From JACADW01 sp963747985 (lineage in GTDB: Bacteria; Acidobacteriota; UBA6911): a DNA stretch of 64,000 bases. The DNA lies in contig CAVVHG010000005.1 in NCBI GenBank assembly GCA_963747985.1, positions 564,625 to 628,624 on the forward strand. The letters run 5' to 3'. Positions 25,504 to 34,370 of the stretch are shown here, one piece after another (the first letter of the stretch is position 1; each line of letters starts with the position of its first letter). The position numbers were made by a program, and so were the translations under genes. The notes under the pieces were generated by a model. It saw only the letters and a list, made by a program, of their open reading frames with translations. It did not search any database and was not told where the DNA came from.

Positions 25504-27087
25504 ATGACAGGAAAGCCAACTGCAAAACAAGGCGAGTTCGTGCGCGAGCTGGGGCTGCTGGACTCGACGATGATCGTGGCCGGATCGATGATCGGCTCGG
25601 GCATCTTCATCGTTTCCTCCGACATCGCACGCCAGGTCGGCTCCCCCGGGTGGCTTCTGGTAGTCTGGGTCGTGACCGGACTGTTGACCCTTGCGGCTGC
25701 GCTCAGCTACGGCGAGCTGGCAGCGATGATGCCGAAGGCGGGGGGCCAATACGTCTACCTGAGGGAGGCCTTCTCGCCTCTGTGGGGGTTCCTCTACGGC
25801 TGGACCCTGTTCCTGGTGATCCAGACCGGCACGATCGCGGCTGTCGCGATCGGATTCGCCAAGTACCTCGGCGAACTATGGCCATGGGTTTCCGAGCAGA
25901 AATACGTGATCGCGCCGGTGAGGATTGCGAGCGGCTATGCGGTATCGCTGTCCACGACCCAGCTGGTCGCCGTTCTGGTCATTGCCCTGCTCACGTGGTT
26001 GAACACGCGCGGCCTGCGGCTGGGCAAACTGATTCAGAACACATTCACGATCGCGAAAACGGGCGCGCTCCTCCTGCTGATCGGCCTTGGAATCGCCGTC
26101 GCCCGTAATCCGGCAGCGATGACCGCAAACTTCACCGATTTCTGGACGGTGCGGGGGGCTCTGCAGGACGTCGGCGGCGGCCTGACCGCAGCGACGCTTT
26201 TCGGTCTCTTCGTGGCAATCTGCGTGGCGCAGACCAATTCACTGTTTTCCGCTGACGCCTGGAACAACATTACCTTCACTGCCGGTGAGGTGAAGAACCC
26301 GAAGCGCGACATCCCGCTCTCGCTCGCGCTCGGCACTTTCCTGGTGATCGGTCTCTACCTCCTGGCCAACCTGGCGTACCTCCTGGCGCTCCCGCTCAGT
26401 GGCGATCCGGCTGCGCTGGCCGCGAACCCGCAAACGACGGACCCGATCGTCCGGGGCATTCAACACGCAGCGAGCGATCGCGTCGCCACGGCCACGGCCC
26501 AGGTTATCTTCCCCAACTACGGGGCGGCGGTCATGGCGCTTGCCATCATGATATCGACCTTCGGCTGCGCCAACGGGCTCATCCTGACGGGTGCGCGTGC
26601 GTACTACGCGATGGCCCGTGACGGTCTCTTCTTCCGCGCGTCGGGCCGCCTCAACGCAAAGCATGTCCCCGCCTGGGGGCTTGTCATTCAGGGGATCTGG
26701 GCGGCCGCGCTCGTCCTGCCGCGAACGGTCATGACCTCGAGTGCGGATGGGCAGGCGAGATTCGGCAACCTCTATAACAACCTGCTCACGTACGTAATCT
26801 CCGCGGCACTGGTCTTTTACATTCTCACTATCATCGGAATCTTCGTCCTGCGGATCAAGCGCCCGGCCGCGGATCGTCCCTACAGGGCTTTCGGCTTTCC
26901 AGCGGTTCCCGCCCTATATGTTGCCGGCGCGTCGATCATCCTGATTGTGTTGTTTCTCTACCAGGCGCCCACCACGTGGCCGGGCCTCGTGATCGTGGCG
27001 ACCGGCGTGCCGGTCTATCTGCTATGGCGTCGCGGATCGGAGGGGCTTGCTGCGGAGACGACAGATCCCGCGGGTGATCAGGATTGA
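25504..27087 (+). CDS. APC-superfamily amino-acid permease
   Basis: 527 residues, about 12-13 membrane helices. LGLLDSTMIVAGSMIGSGIF is the family TM1 with the GSGIF unwound substrate site; SYGELAAMMPKAGGQYVYLR is TM2-3; NNITFTAGEVKNPKRDIPLS is the conserved loop before TM7; the end is the cytoplasmic RPYRAFGFPAVPALY. It belongs near the LAT-like amino-acid transporters (APC family). Its place between mmsA (62 bp upstream) and a class III aminotransferase (11 bp downstream of its stop) suggests it imports beta-alanine or another omega-amino acid. The specificity cannot be read from sequence. Confidence 0.9.
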   Translation: MTGKPTAKQGEFVRELGLLDSTMIVAGSMIGSGIFIVSSDIARQVGSPGWLLVVWVVTGLLTLAAALSYGELAAMMPKAGGQYVYLREAFSPLWGFLYGWTLFLVIQTGTIAAVAIGFAKYLGELWPWVSEQKYVIAPVRIASGYAVSLSTTQLVAVLVIALLTWLNTRGLRLGKLIQNTFTIAKTGALLLLIGLGIAVARNPAAMTANFTDFWTVRGALQDVGGGLTAATLFGLFVAICVAQTNSLFSADAWNNITFTAGEVKNPKRDIPLSLALGTFLVIGLYLLANLAYLLALPLSGDPAALAANPQTTDPIVRGIQHAASDRVATATAQVIFPNYGAAVMALAIMISTFGCANGLILTGARAYYAMARDGLFFRASGRLNAKHVPAWGLVIQGIWAAALVLPRTVMTSSADGQARFGNLYNNLLTYVISAALVFYILTIIGIFVLRIKRPAADRPYRAFGFPAVPALYVAGASIILIVLFLYQAPTTWPGLVIVATGVPVYLLWRRGSEGLAAETTDPAGDQD

Positions 27088-27098
27088 ATGGAGCTACC

Positions 27099-28442
27099 AT
27101 GAGCGACCTTACATCGAAAGAAATCGTCGATCTCACCGCCCGCTACACCTACGGAACCTGGCGTTTTCAGAAGGGGTGGCGGCCTCTTCATGTCGTCGAT
27201 GCCGAAGGCTGCCACTTCATTGATTCTTCGGGAAAGAGGTATCTCGACTTCTCAGCGCAGCTCATGTGCGTTTCCCTGGGGCACAAGAATGCGGCGGTAA
27301 TCGCCGCCATCGAGGAGCAGGCGCGCAAGTTGCCGTATATCGCACCGGGATATGCCACCGAGGTCCGGGCAGAACTGAGCCGCGCCCTGCTGGAGGTCCT
27401 CCCCCGGGGATTGAAGAAGTTCTTTTTCGCAACCTCGGGCACGGAGGCGAACGAAGCCGCCTTCAAGATCGCCCGCATGGTGACCGGCAAGACCAAGATC
27501 ATTTCCCGGTACTGTTCCTATCACGGGTCAACGTCGGGCTCGATCTCAGCCACCGGAGATCCGCGCCGATGGGCAGTGGAACCGTCGGGCAAGGTGCCGG
27601 GGGTGATCTTCGCCCCGGAGGTGAACTGTTACAGATGCCCCCTGCACCATGAATATCCGGGCTGCCGGATCGCCTGCGCCGAGTATGTCGGGCACATGAT
27701 CGAAAACGAGGGCGACGTCGCAGCGGTAATCGTCGAGCCCGTAGTGGGCACTAACGGAGTCCTGGTTCCGCCAAAGGAGTACCTGCCCCGACTGCGCGAG
27801 ATCTGCGACACGAACGGAGTACTCCTGATCGCAGACGAAGTAATGAGCGGCTGGGGCCGTACCGGCCGATGGTTTGCCGTGGATCACTGGGGCGTTCTCC
27901 CGGACATCCTCGTTACGGCCAAGGGGATCACGTCGGCCTATGTACCCCTGGGCCTGTGCGCGACGACGGACAAGGTGGCCTCCTGGTTCGACGATCACTT
28001 CTTCTCTCACGGGCATACCTACGAAGCTCACCCGCTCACTCTGGCTCCGGCCGTTGCGGCGATCGGTGAGTATCAGCGTTTGAACCTGATTGAGCGGGCA
28101 CGCGAGATGGGGAAATACCTGGGTTCGCGGTTGAAGGAGCTCGCGTCGAGGCATCCGTCGATCGGCGACGTGCGCGGGCTGGGGCTTTTCTGGGCTGTTG
28201 AGTTGGTCAGGGACCGGCGGACGAAGCAACCCTTCAATACCAAGGCGGACAAACTCTCCGGGAAGCCCCTGCTCGTGGATGCGATCGGCGCGGAGATGCT
28301 CAGGCGTGGAGTGGCTGTGCAAGGGTGGCTCAGTCACTTCGTCATAGCGCCGCCCCTGATCATTTCACAGGAAGAGATCGACGAGGGAGTCGGCGCGCTG
28401 GATGAATCGTTGCATCTCGCGGACCGCGAGGTGGAGAACTGA
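27099..28442 (+). CDS. Class III PLP aminotransferase (omega-amino acid type)
   Basis: 447 residues; GGAG at 27090-27093 precedes the ATG at 27099. Landmarks: KKFFFATSGTEANEAAFKIA, SRYCSYHGSTSGSISATGDP, VEPVVGTNGVLVPPKEYL, GVLLIADEVMSGWGRTGRWF, and VTAKGITSAYVPLG with the PLP Lys at about 275. Class III members transaminate terminal amino groups (beta-alanine, GABA, taurine, other omega-amino acids) to pyruvate or 2-oxoglutarate. With MmsA downstream in the pathway, the expected product is malonate semialdehyde or a methyl homologue, so beta-alanine or 3-aminoisobutyrate is the probable substrate. The cysteine pattern (NCYRCPLHHEYPGCRIAC) is notable and occurs in the beta-alanine/taurine-pyruvate branch. 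Confidence 0.92.
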   Translation: MSDLTSKEIVDLTARYTYGTWRFQKGWRPLHVVDAEGCHFIDSSGKRYLDFSAQLMCVSLGHKNAAVIAAIEEQARKLPYIAPGYATEVRAELSRALLEVLPRGLKKFFFATSGTEANEAAFKIARMVTGKTKIISRYCSYHGSTSGSISATGDPRRWAVEPSGKVPGVIFAPEVNCYRCPLHHEYPGCRIACAEYVGHMIENEGDVAAVIVEPVVGTNGVLVPPKEYLPRLREICDTNGVLLIADEVMSGWGRTGRWFAVDHWGVLPDILVTAKGITSAYVPLGLCATTDKVASWFDDHFFSHGHTYEAHPLTLAPAVAAIGEYQRLNLIERAREMGKYLGSRLKELASRHPSIGDVRGLGLFWAVELVRDRRTKQPFNTKADKLSGKPLLVDAIGAEMLRRGVAVQGWLSHFVIAPPLIISQEEIDEGVGALDESLHLADREVEN

Positions 28443-28594
28443 CCTGCAGGAACTCGCCGCGCAGGTGAGGATTCCGCAGCGATGCCTGCATCACTCTGCC
28501 TTTGAATCGGATCTTCTCTGGATTTCGGGCACCGGCCCCGGTCCTGCGATTCAGACAGTGAGGGCTACGAGACTGGCGACGCGTGACAGGCAGC

Positions 28595-28705
28595 CTGCGC
28601 TGCAGGGACGCTGTTCAACCCTTTCAGGGTTGACATCTTCTGATCATCCTGATCCCCGGGGTTTGCACCCCGGGCTGTTCTATTCGACGCTTTCAGCGTC
28701 GTCGG
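28595..28705. repeat. Inverted copy of the 160-bp repeat modules
   Basis: CAACCCTTTCAGGGTTG (about 28617-28633), CCCCGGGGTTTGCACCCCGG (about 28655-28674) and GACGCTTTCAGCGTC (about 28684-28698) are the same three stem modules as in the tandem units at 28781-29260, read on the opposite strand. It separates the aminotransferase gene from the tandem array. Confidence 0.6.
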
Positions 28706-28780
28706 TGTTGATCGCGGCTGGCATCTGTGAGGCATCGCCGCCACCAGTGAATCAATGGGCTGAACGGCATGGTCACGCTC

Positions 28781-29260
28781 AGCCCCCGGGCGCAGTACGT
28801 CGGACTCGACCCCGAAGGGGGTCGAACAGATCAGCCCGGGGTGCAAACCCCGGGAGGACCGAATCTGCCGCAAGGACCAACCCTGAAGGGGTTGGACAGC
28901 GATCACCTGACGAGACGACGTCACTTTAATCTCCACTCTCAGTCCCCGGGCACAGTACGTCGGACTCGACCCCGAAGGGGGTCGAACAGAACAGCCCGGG
29001 GTGCAAACCCCGGGATGACCGAATCTGCCGCAAGGACCAACCCTGAAGGGGTTGGACAGCGATCACCTGACGAGACGACGTCACTTTAATCTCCACTCTC
29101 AGTCCCCGGGCACAGTACGTCGGACTCGACCCCGAAGGGGGTCGAACAGAACAGCCCGGGGTGCAAACCCCGGGATGACCGAATCTGCCGCAAGGACCAA
29201 CCCTGAAGGGGTTGGACAGCGATCACCTGACGAGACGACGTCACTTCAATCTCCACTGTC
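28781..29260. repeat. Three tandem 160-bp repeat units
   Basis: Units at 28781-28940, 28941-29100 and 29101-29260 have exactly the same 160-bp period and are nearly identical; units 2 and 3 differ at only a couple of positions, unit 1 at several more. Each carries three hairpins: GACCCCGAAGGGGGTC, CCCGGGGTGCAAACCCCGGG and CAACCCTGAAGGGGTTG. Units are contiguous with no spacers. The 28443-29379 gap has no gene. Confidence 0.85.
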
Positions 29261-29379
29261 TCAATCACAGGCCCCGGTCAACCGGGATAGCCTCGCATTC
29301 CAAAGCAGGTGTATACTCGCGCGAAGCCGGTTAAGGCGGGCGGCCCCGGCCGCAATAACTTTCCGAATTCGAGGTGACT

Positions 29380-30777
29380 ATGTCCGACACTCCATTTCTC
29401 ATGACCCGGCGCCAGTTCGGGTTCAGCCTGGCTGCCGCGCGAGTGGCAATCCCTGTGGTCCGATCTGCCTCCGGCGATGCTCCCTGGGACGGCCCCGCCG
29501 CAGTCAGGAAAGTATTCGTAGGAGTTCCCAAGCCCACCTGGCCCCGTCCCGACCTGGATTTCAACCAGGAGATGGGCGAGATCAGTGCAAAGCTAGCTGA
29601 CCTGGAAAGCAGATCTCAAGGTCAGATCCGGCTCACCGGCGGCGATTGGATCAAGAGTGTGGATGACGTCGAGCCGTGGGCGAAATCCATTGGTGACGCC
29701 GACGCCGTGCTGGTGTTGGATCTGACCTCCAGCACAGGACCAATGCTGCAGGCAATTGGCAACGTCGACATTCCCAAGCTGCTGTTTACGCGCCCTGTTA
29801 CCGGCTGGGCATTCATGGATGGAGCCAACTGGATACAGAAGGGCATGAAGGGTGACATGGTGGCTTCGAGCAACTTCGAGGACCTGGTTCCCTTCTTCCC
29901 CATGTTGAGGACGATCCACCACTTGCGTCACAGCAGAGTGTTGGTGGTCTCCCCGGGCGGAAGCGACTCCATGGCGGCAGGTTTCACGAAGCAGTTCGGG
30001 ACCGCAATCGATTTTCTCACCTACCAGGATCTGAAGGCGGCCTATGACCGCGTCGACCCCGGCCAGGCGGAGAAGGAAGCCGGCGAGCTGGCGCGCGGCG
30101 CACTGAAGGTGGTGGAGCCTTCGACCGAGGATATTCGAAAGGCCTCGCGGTTCTACCTGGCTGCGCTCGACGTCCTGGGCCAGGCGAAAGCGAATGCGAT
30201 CACGATCGATTGCCTGGGAGGATTCAGGCGCGGCGACCTGCCGGCCTACCCGTGCGTTTCCTGGACCATGCTGAACAATCGCGGCATGTACGGGGTTTGC
30301 GAGGCGGACCTGCAGTCGACCATGACGCAACTGCTGATCACGGGTTACTCGGCCAGGCCCGGATTTGTGTCCGATCCGACCTTCGACACCGGCCGGAACG
30401 AGGTGATCCACGCGCACTGCGTCGCGGCGACACGCATGCTGGGAATCGGAGGCCCGGCCTCGCCTTACATCCTGCGATCCCATATGGAGGATAACAAGGG
30501 TGTATCCGTGCAAGTGGAGATGCCAGTCCGGGAGACGATCACCTGTGCGAAGTTCGCGGATCCCCGCACATTTCTGGCCTCAACCGGCGAGGTTTCCGCG
30601 AACATGGATGCACCGCGCGGCTGCCGCACCAAGATCGTGACTCGTGTTGCGGACGCCCGAAAACTCGTGGAAGGCTGGAGTGGGGGATTGCACCGCGTGA
30701 TCTTTTACGGCGACCACGTCGAGGCGGCGCGGCGCATGGGACGAATGATGGGTTTCCGGGTGGTCCAGGAGGGATGA
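29380..30777 (+). CDS. L-fucose/L-arabinose isomerase-like protein with N-terminal export-type leader
   Basis: 465 residues. The leader MTRRQFGFSLAAARVAIP resembles a Tat signal with a single RR. The remainder shows the FucI/AraA two-domain layout: an N-terminal Rossmann-type half with FVGVPKPTWPRPDLDFNQ and DADAVLVLDLTSSTGPM, and a C-terminal half with NAITIDCLGGFRRGDLPAYP, CVSWTMLNNRGMYGVCEADL (Glu/Asp metal ligands) and NEVIHAHCVAATRMLG. It may isomerise a sugar or sugar-like substrate outside the cytoplasm, or be a non-catalytic homologue. The stop overlaps the next gene by 4 bp (ATGA). Confidence 0.75.
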   Translation: MSDTPFLMTRRQFGFSLAAARVAIPVVRSASGDAPWDGPAAVRKVFVGVPKPTWPRPDLDFNQEMGEISAKLADLESRSQGQIRLTGGDWIKSVDDVEPWAKSIGDADAVLVLDLTSSTGPMLQAIGNVDIPKLLFTRPVTGWAFMDGANWIQKGMKGDMVASSNFEDLVPFFPMLRTIHHLRHSRVLVVSPGGSDSMAAGFTKQFGTAIDFLTYQDLKAAYDRVDPGQAEKEAGELARGALKVVEPSTEDIRKASRFYLAALDVLGQAKANAITIDCLGGFRRGDLPAYPCVSWTMLNNRGMYGVCEADLQSTMTQLLITGYSARPGFVSDPTFDTGRNEVIHAHCVAATRMLGIGGPASPYILRSHMEDNKGVSVQVEMPVRETITCAKFADPRTFLASTGEVSANMDAPRGCRTKIVTRVADARKLVEGWSGGLHRVIFYGDHVEAARRMGRMMGFRVVQEG

Positions 30778-31697
30778 TGTCCCGCAGTGCGTCCGCTCGT
30801 CTGATTTCGGTGTGCCTGCTCACGTTGGCCGGGGTTGCCGTCGCAGGGTTGGCTCAGAGCCCCGATGCCGCGTCCTGGGCGGCGCACGTGGGTGCGGCTT
30901 ACCGGGTGTCGAACGACATCGTGTATCACCGGGCTACCAACTACGACCTGAAGCTGGACATCTATGTTCCAACCGGCGCCAAGAGCGCTTTGCCGGCGGT
31001 CATGTATTTCCACGGCGGTGGATGGACGACACGCAGCAAGGAGTACATGGTTCTGAACATCCTGCCTTACCTCGAGATGGGGTGGGTTGTGATCAATGTC
31101 GGCTATCGCCTCGCGGGCATCGCAAATGCGCCCGCCGCGGTCGAGGATGGGCGCTGCGCGCTCCGCTGGGTCATCCGGAATGCAGAGCCTTTCATGATTG
31201 ATCCCTCCAGGATTGTGATCACAGGCCACTCGGCAGGCGGGCACCTGTCGCTGACTACCGGGATGCTTCCGGTATCTGCCGGAATGGACCGTCAGTGCCC
31301 GGGCAACGAAGAACTGAAGGTCGCTGCAATCGTGAACTGGCTGGGCATAACAGATGTCCTCGACGTACTTGAAGGGCCGAATCAGAAGACCTACGCGGTC
31401 CAGTGGCTCGGCAGCCAGCCGAATCGGGAAGAGATAGCGAGGCTGGTCTCGCCAATCAACTACGTGAGGCCGGGCCTTCCTCCGATCCTGACCGTGCATG
31501 GCGACGCCGACCCAACCGTCCCTTACAGCCAGGCGGTTCGCCTGCATCAGGCGCTCGATCGAGCCGGCGTGCCGAACAAGCTGCTGACGGTTCCGGGCGG
31601 CGGCCATTGGCGCTTCACCGCAGACCAGGACGCGAAGCTTTTCGTTCAAATCCGGGAGTTCCTGGCCGAACACGGGCTGACGAGAGTCGGGCAGTAG
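30774..31697 (+). CDS. Secreted alpha/beta-hydrolase (esterase/lipase family)
   Basis: 307 residues with a signal peptide (about 1-26). The oxyanion motif YFHGGGWTTRSKEY, nucleophile elbow GHSAGGHLSL (Ser at about 147), acid residue in HGDADPTVPYSQ, and terminal GGGHWRFT His give the full triad of BD-FAE/hormone-sensitive-lipase-like esterases. A substrate such as acylated or feruloylated plant sugar is plausible given the sugar genes on both sides, but is not shown by sequence. It starts inside the stop of the isomerase-like gene. Confidence 0.88.
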   Translation: MMSRSASARLISVCLLTLAGVAVAGLAQSPDAASWAAHVGAAYRVSNDIVYHRATNYDLKLDIYVPTGAKSALPAVMYFHGGGWTTRSKEYMVLNILPYLEMGWVVINVGYRLAGIANAPAAVEDGRCALRWVIRNAEPFMIDPSRIVITGHSAGGHLSLTTGMLPVSAGMDRQCPGNEELKVAAIVNWLGITDVLDVLEGPNQKTYAVQWLGSQPNREEIARLVSPINYVRPGLPPILTVHGDADPTVPYSQAVRLHQALDRAGVPNKLLTVPGGGHWRFTADQDAKLFVQIREFLAEHGLTRVGQ

Positions 31698-31922
31698 GCC
31701 AAGACGCCGCCACAGCATCGCGTTCTGTTATCTCCGGCGGTACTGCAGACCTTGATGTCGGCGTTCCGTGCGCCCCGCTTCGTATCCATTCATAGATGGC
31801 GGCGGCGACCGCCCGTTGCCCGGATGATCCGCAGTGCCTGCTATTCAAGCCGCCGGGGCCGACAATCTGTCCAACCCTGATGGGGTTGGACTCTTCATTC
31901 CGGTGCCTGAACCGCAAAACCG
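31698..31922. repeat. Hairpin repeat between convergent genes
   Basis: CCAACCCTGATGGGGTTGGA (31871-31890) is the third module of the 160-bp repeat, alone here. It sits between two convergent genes and could terminate both. The rest of the gap shows no gene. Confidence 0.5.
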
Positions 31923-34370
31923 CTACTCGTGACGCAGGGCCTCCAGCGGGTCGACTCTCATGGCGCGCCATGCCGGAACAGAGCTGGCAACCAGCGCCAC
32001 GCCGCACAGGAACAGGGCAACGCCGGCGAATGTGATGGGGTCATGGGCGCTCACCTTGAACAGCATATGAGATGCGAGGCGGGCCGCCGCGAGAGCCAAT
32101 GCAGTCCCGGCCAGGATTCCCGTTCCCGCCAGGAGCATGGCCTGGCCCACCACCAGGCCGAGCACATGGCTTTGTTGCGCACCCAATGCCATGCGAATGC
32201 CTATTTCGGGCGTGCGCTGACTCACCGTGTAGGCCATCACGCCGTAGAGCCCGATCGACGCCAGCAGCAGAGAAACGCCGCCAAGAACGCTCAACAGGCT
32301 CGCGGCGAACTTCTGCGCAAAGAGCGACCCGTCCATGTATTCCGTCAACGACATGGTGTCGAACACGGGTACGTTCGGGTCTATCGCGGCCACCTCGCGC
32401 CGCAGCGTCTGCGACGGATTGCCGGAACTTCCGGCGCTCCGGACACAGAAAGAAACGCTCGGACGGTCAAAGTCCAGCAATCGCCGATAGAAGAAGGGCT
32501 GAGGATCCTCCGCCAGACTATGATACTTGATGTCTTTCACGAGCCCTATCACGCCATACCAACTTCCCCAGGCCTTTACCCTGCGGCCGATCGGATTGCG
32601 GTCCCCGAAGAATCGCCGCGCAAAAGACTCGTTGATGATTATTACCGGCGCCGCACTGTTGTCGTCCTGTTCAGTGAAATCCCGGCCGTCAATTCGCGGG
32701 ATGCGCATCATGTCAAAGAAGCCGGGCGCGACTGCGTTGTGGTAGATCTTCATGTTCTCGCCTTGCCGGGGTGTGTAACCCTGGACCTCGATCTCCTGCC
32801 AGGGGCTCAAGCCCATTCCGAGGGGCATCCTCTCCGCGTAGGTCACCCCCGCAATTCCCGGAGCCGACCGAAGCCGTTCGCTCAGTCGAAGGCAGAACTG
32901 AAGACATTGTTCGGGAGAGTAACCGTTTGTGATCAGGTCGAGCTGTGCCACCGTTGCGTCCTTCGCGTCAAAACCGGGGCGAACTGTTTTGAGGGTTTGG
33001 AAACTCCTGACGAACAGCGCGGCGCCGACTAGCGCCACCAGCGCGAGAGCCACCTCGGAGACGACCAGTGTGCTGCGCATCCGATGCGAGTGCATGCCGG
33101 ACATTCCGCTTCGTCCACCAGCCTTGAGATTCTCGTTTACGTCGATGCGGATCGAATGCAGGACCGGCACCATACAGGAAGCAAGAACAGCCACAGCACC
33201 CACCAGGATGGTGAACAGGAGAATGTCGGGATTGAGCTTGAAATCGAGCGCAACTGGCAGGCTGGTGGGAGGGAGCAGCCACACCAGCGATTTCGCCATC
33301 CACGCCGCGCACAGGACGCCGGCCAGCGCTCCGAAAGCAGCGAGCAACGACGCCTCGGCGAACATCTGGCGAGCCAGCCGGCCTCGGGTAGCGCCGACCG
33401 CCAGCCTGATGCTGAACTCCCTCTGACGGGCGATTGAGCGTGCAAGCAGCAGGTTGGCCACGTTCGCACAGACGATCATGAGCACTACGAAACATACCGC
33501 CATCAGGATTACCAGAGGTGCCCGGAGCAAGCCCTGGGCACCCGTGTGCGCCTTCCAGACCGGGAGCACCGCTGCCGTCAACCCTTCGTCCGTTCGAGGG
33601 TTCATTTCGGTCAGGCGCCGGACCAGGGCCTTGAGCTCTCCGTCCGCCTGCCCGACTGCGACACCGGGTTTCAATCGGGCCACAGCCCAGTATGCCCGCG
33701 AGCCATTGTCAAATTCAGCGTTCTGCGCGCCGCTCAGTTGCGGTGTCATCATCAGCGGGGCCCACATCTCATAAGCGAGGCCCGGCTTCGTGCCGTGAAA
33801 GGCCGCCGGCACCACGCCGACGATGGTCAGGGGGTACCGGTTGACATGGATGGTCCGGCCCACAATTGCGGGATCGGAGCCAAGACGGCCGCGCCACAGG
33901 CGCTCGCTGATAACCGCCACAGGGTAAGCGCCCGGCGTGTCGCCGTATTCCTCCGGCAGGAAGACCCGCCCGCGAATCGGTTTGACTCCAAGCACATCAA
34001 AGTAGTTGCCCGAAACCAGCTCGCCATAGACCCGATGCAGGCTTTCGCCCGCACGGATGTTGAATGTGACGTCGGTATGGAGCGCCACACCCGAGAGGAG
34101 CTTCAGGTTCTCACGCGCGGTGCGATAGTCCGAGTAGTTGAAGTTAAGCGTGCCGCTGTTCCAGCCGGTCGTCACGATCTCTATAACGGCCAGCCGTTGA
34201 CTGTCGCTGGTTCCCGGGAGGGGGCGAACCAGAACTGCATCGATCCAGCCGAAAACGGTAGTGTTGGCTGCGATCCCCAGCGCAAGGGTGAAGACTGCCA
34301 CTGCTGTGAAGCCCGGATCCTTCCGGAGGACGCGGATGCCGTAGCGCAAGTCCTGGTAGATACCTCTCAT
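31923..34370 (-). CDS. ADOP-type MacB/FtsX orphan permease
   Basis: 815 residues if started at the ATG at 34370, which has GAGGGGGT upstream. The N-terminus MRGIYQDLRYGIRVLRKDP and FTAVAVFTLALGIAANTTVF is the standard opening of acidobacterial duplicated orphan permeases. Two MacB periplasmic-core plus FtsX modules follow: RLAVIEIVTTGWNSG, VICANVANLLLARSIARQRE, then FFDMMRIPRIDGRDFTEQDD, GVMAYTVSQRTPEIGIRMAL and the final AWRAMRVDPLEALRHE. No ATPase partner lies near it, as usual for ADOPs; the function is unknown. The same frame stays open upstream into the epimerase gene. Confidence 0.93.
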   Translation of the reverse strand: MRGIYQDLRYGIRVLRKDPGFTAVAVFTLALGIAANTTVFGWIDAVLVRPLPGTSDSQRLAVIEIVTTGWNSGTLNFNYSDYRTARENLKLLSGVALHTDVTFNIRAGESLHRVYGELVSGNYFDVLGVKPIRGRVFLPEEYGDTPGAYPVAVISERLWRGRLGSDPAIVGRTIHVNRYPLTIVGVVPAAFHGTKPGLAYEMWAPLMMTPQLSGAQNAEFDNGSRAYWAVARLKPGVAVGQADGELKALVRRLTEMNPRTDEGLTAAVLPVWKAHTGAQGLLRAPLVILMAVCFVVLMIVCANVANLLLARSIARQREFSIRLAVGATRGRLARQMFAEASLLAAFGALAGVLCAAWMAKSLVWLLPPTSLPVALDFKLNPDILLFTILVGAVAVLASCMVPVLHSIRIDVNENLKAGGRSGMSGMHSHRMRSTLVVSEVALALVALVGAALFVRSFQTLKTVRPGFDAKDATVAQLDLITNGYSPEQCLQFCLRLSERLRSAPGIAGVTYAERMPLGMGLSPWQEIEVQGYTPRQGENMKIYHNAVAPGFFDMMRIPRIDGRDFTEQDDNSAAPVIIINESFARRFFGDRNPIGRRVKAWGSWYGVIGLVKDIKYHSLAEDPQPFFYRRLLDFDRPSVSFCVRSAGSSGNPSQTLRREVAAIDPNVPVFDTMSLTEYMDGSLFAQKFAASLLSVLGGVSLLLASIGLYGVMAYTVSQRTPEIGIRMALGAQQSHVLGLVVGQAMLLAGTGILAGTALALAAARLASHMLFKVSAHDPITFAGVALFLCGVALVASSVPAWRAMRVDPLEALRHE

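Noticed and set aside
24161..25525. 454-codon minus-strand frame over mmsA
   Set aside because: Shadow of a GC-rich coding sequence; no recognisable domain and no start signal.
28781..29260. CRISPR array
   Set aside because: Units are 160 bp and contiguous, without unique spacers, and no cas genes lie near.
28769..29600. Open frames inside the 160-bp tandem units
   Set aside because: Their peptide repeats simply mirror the DNA repeat; no ribosome binding site or family.
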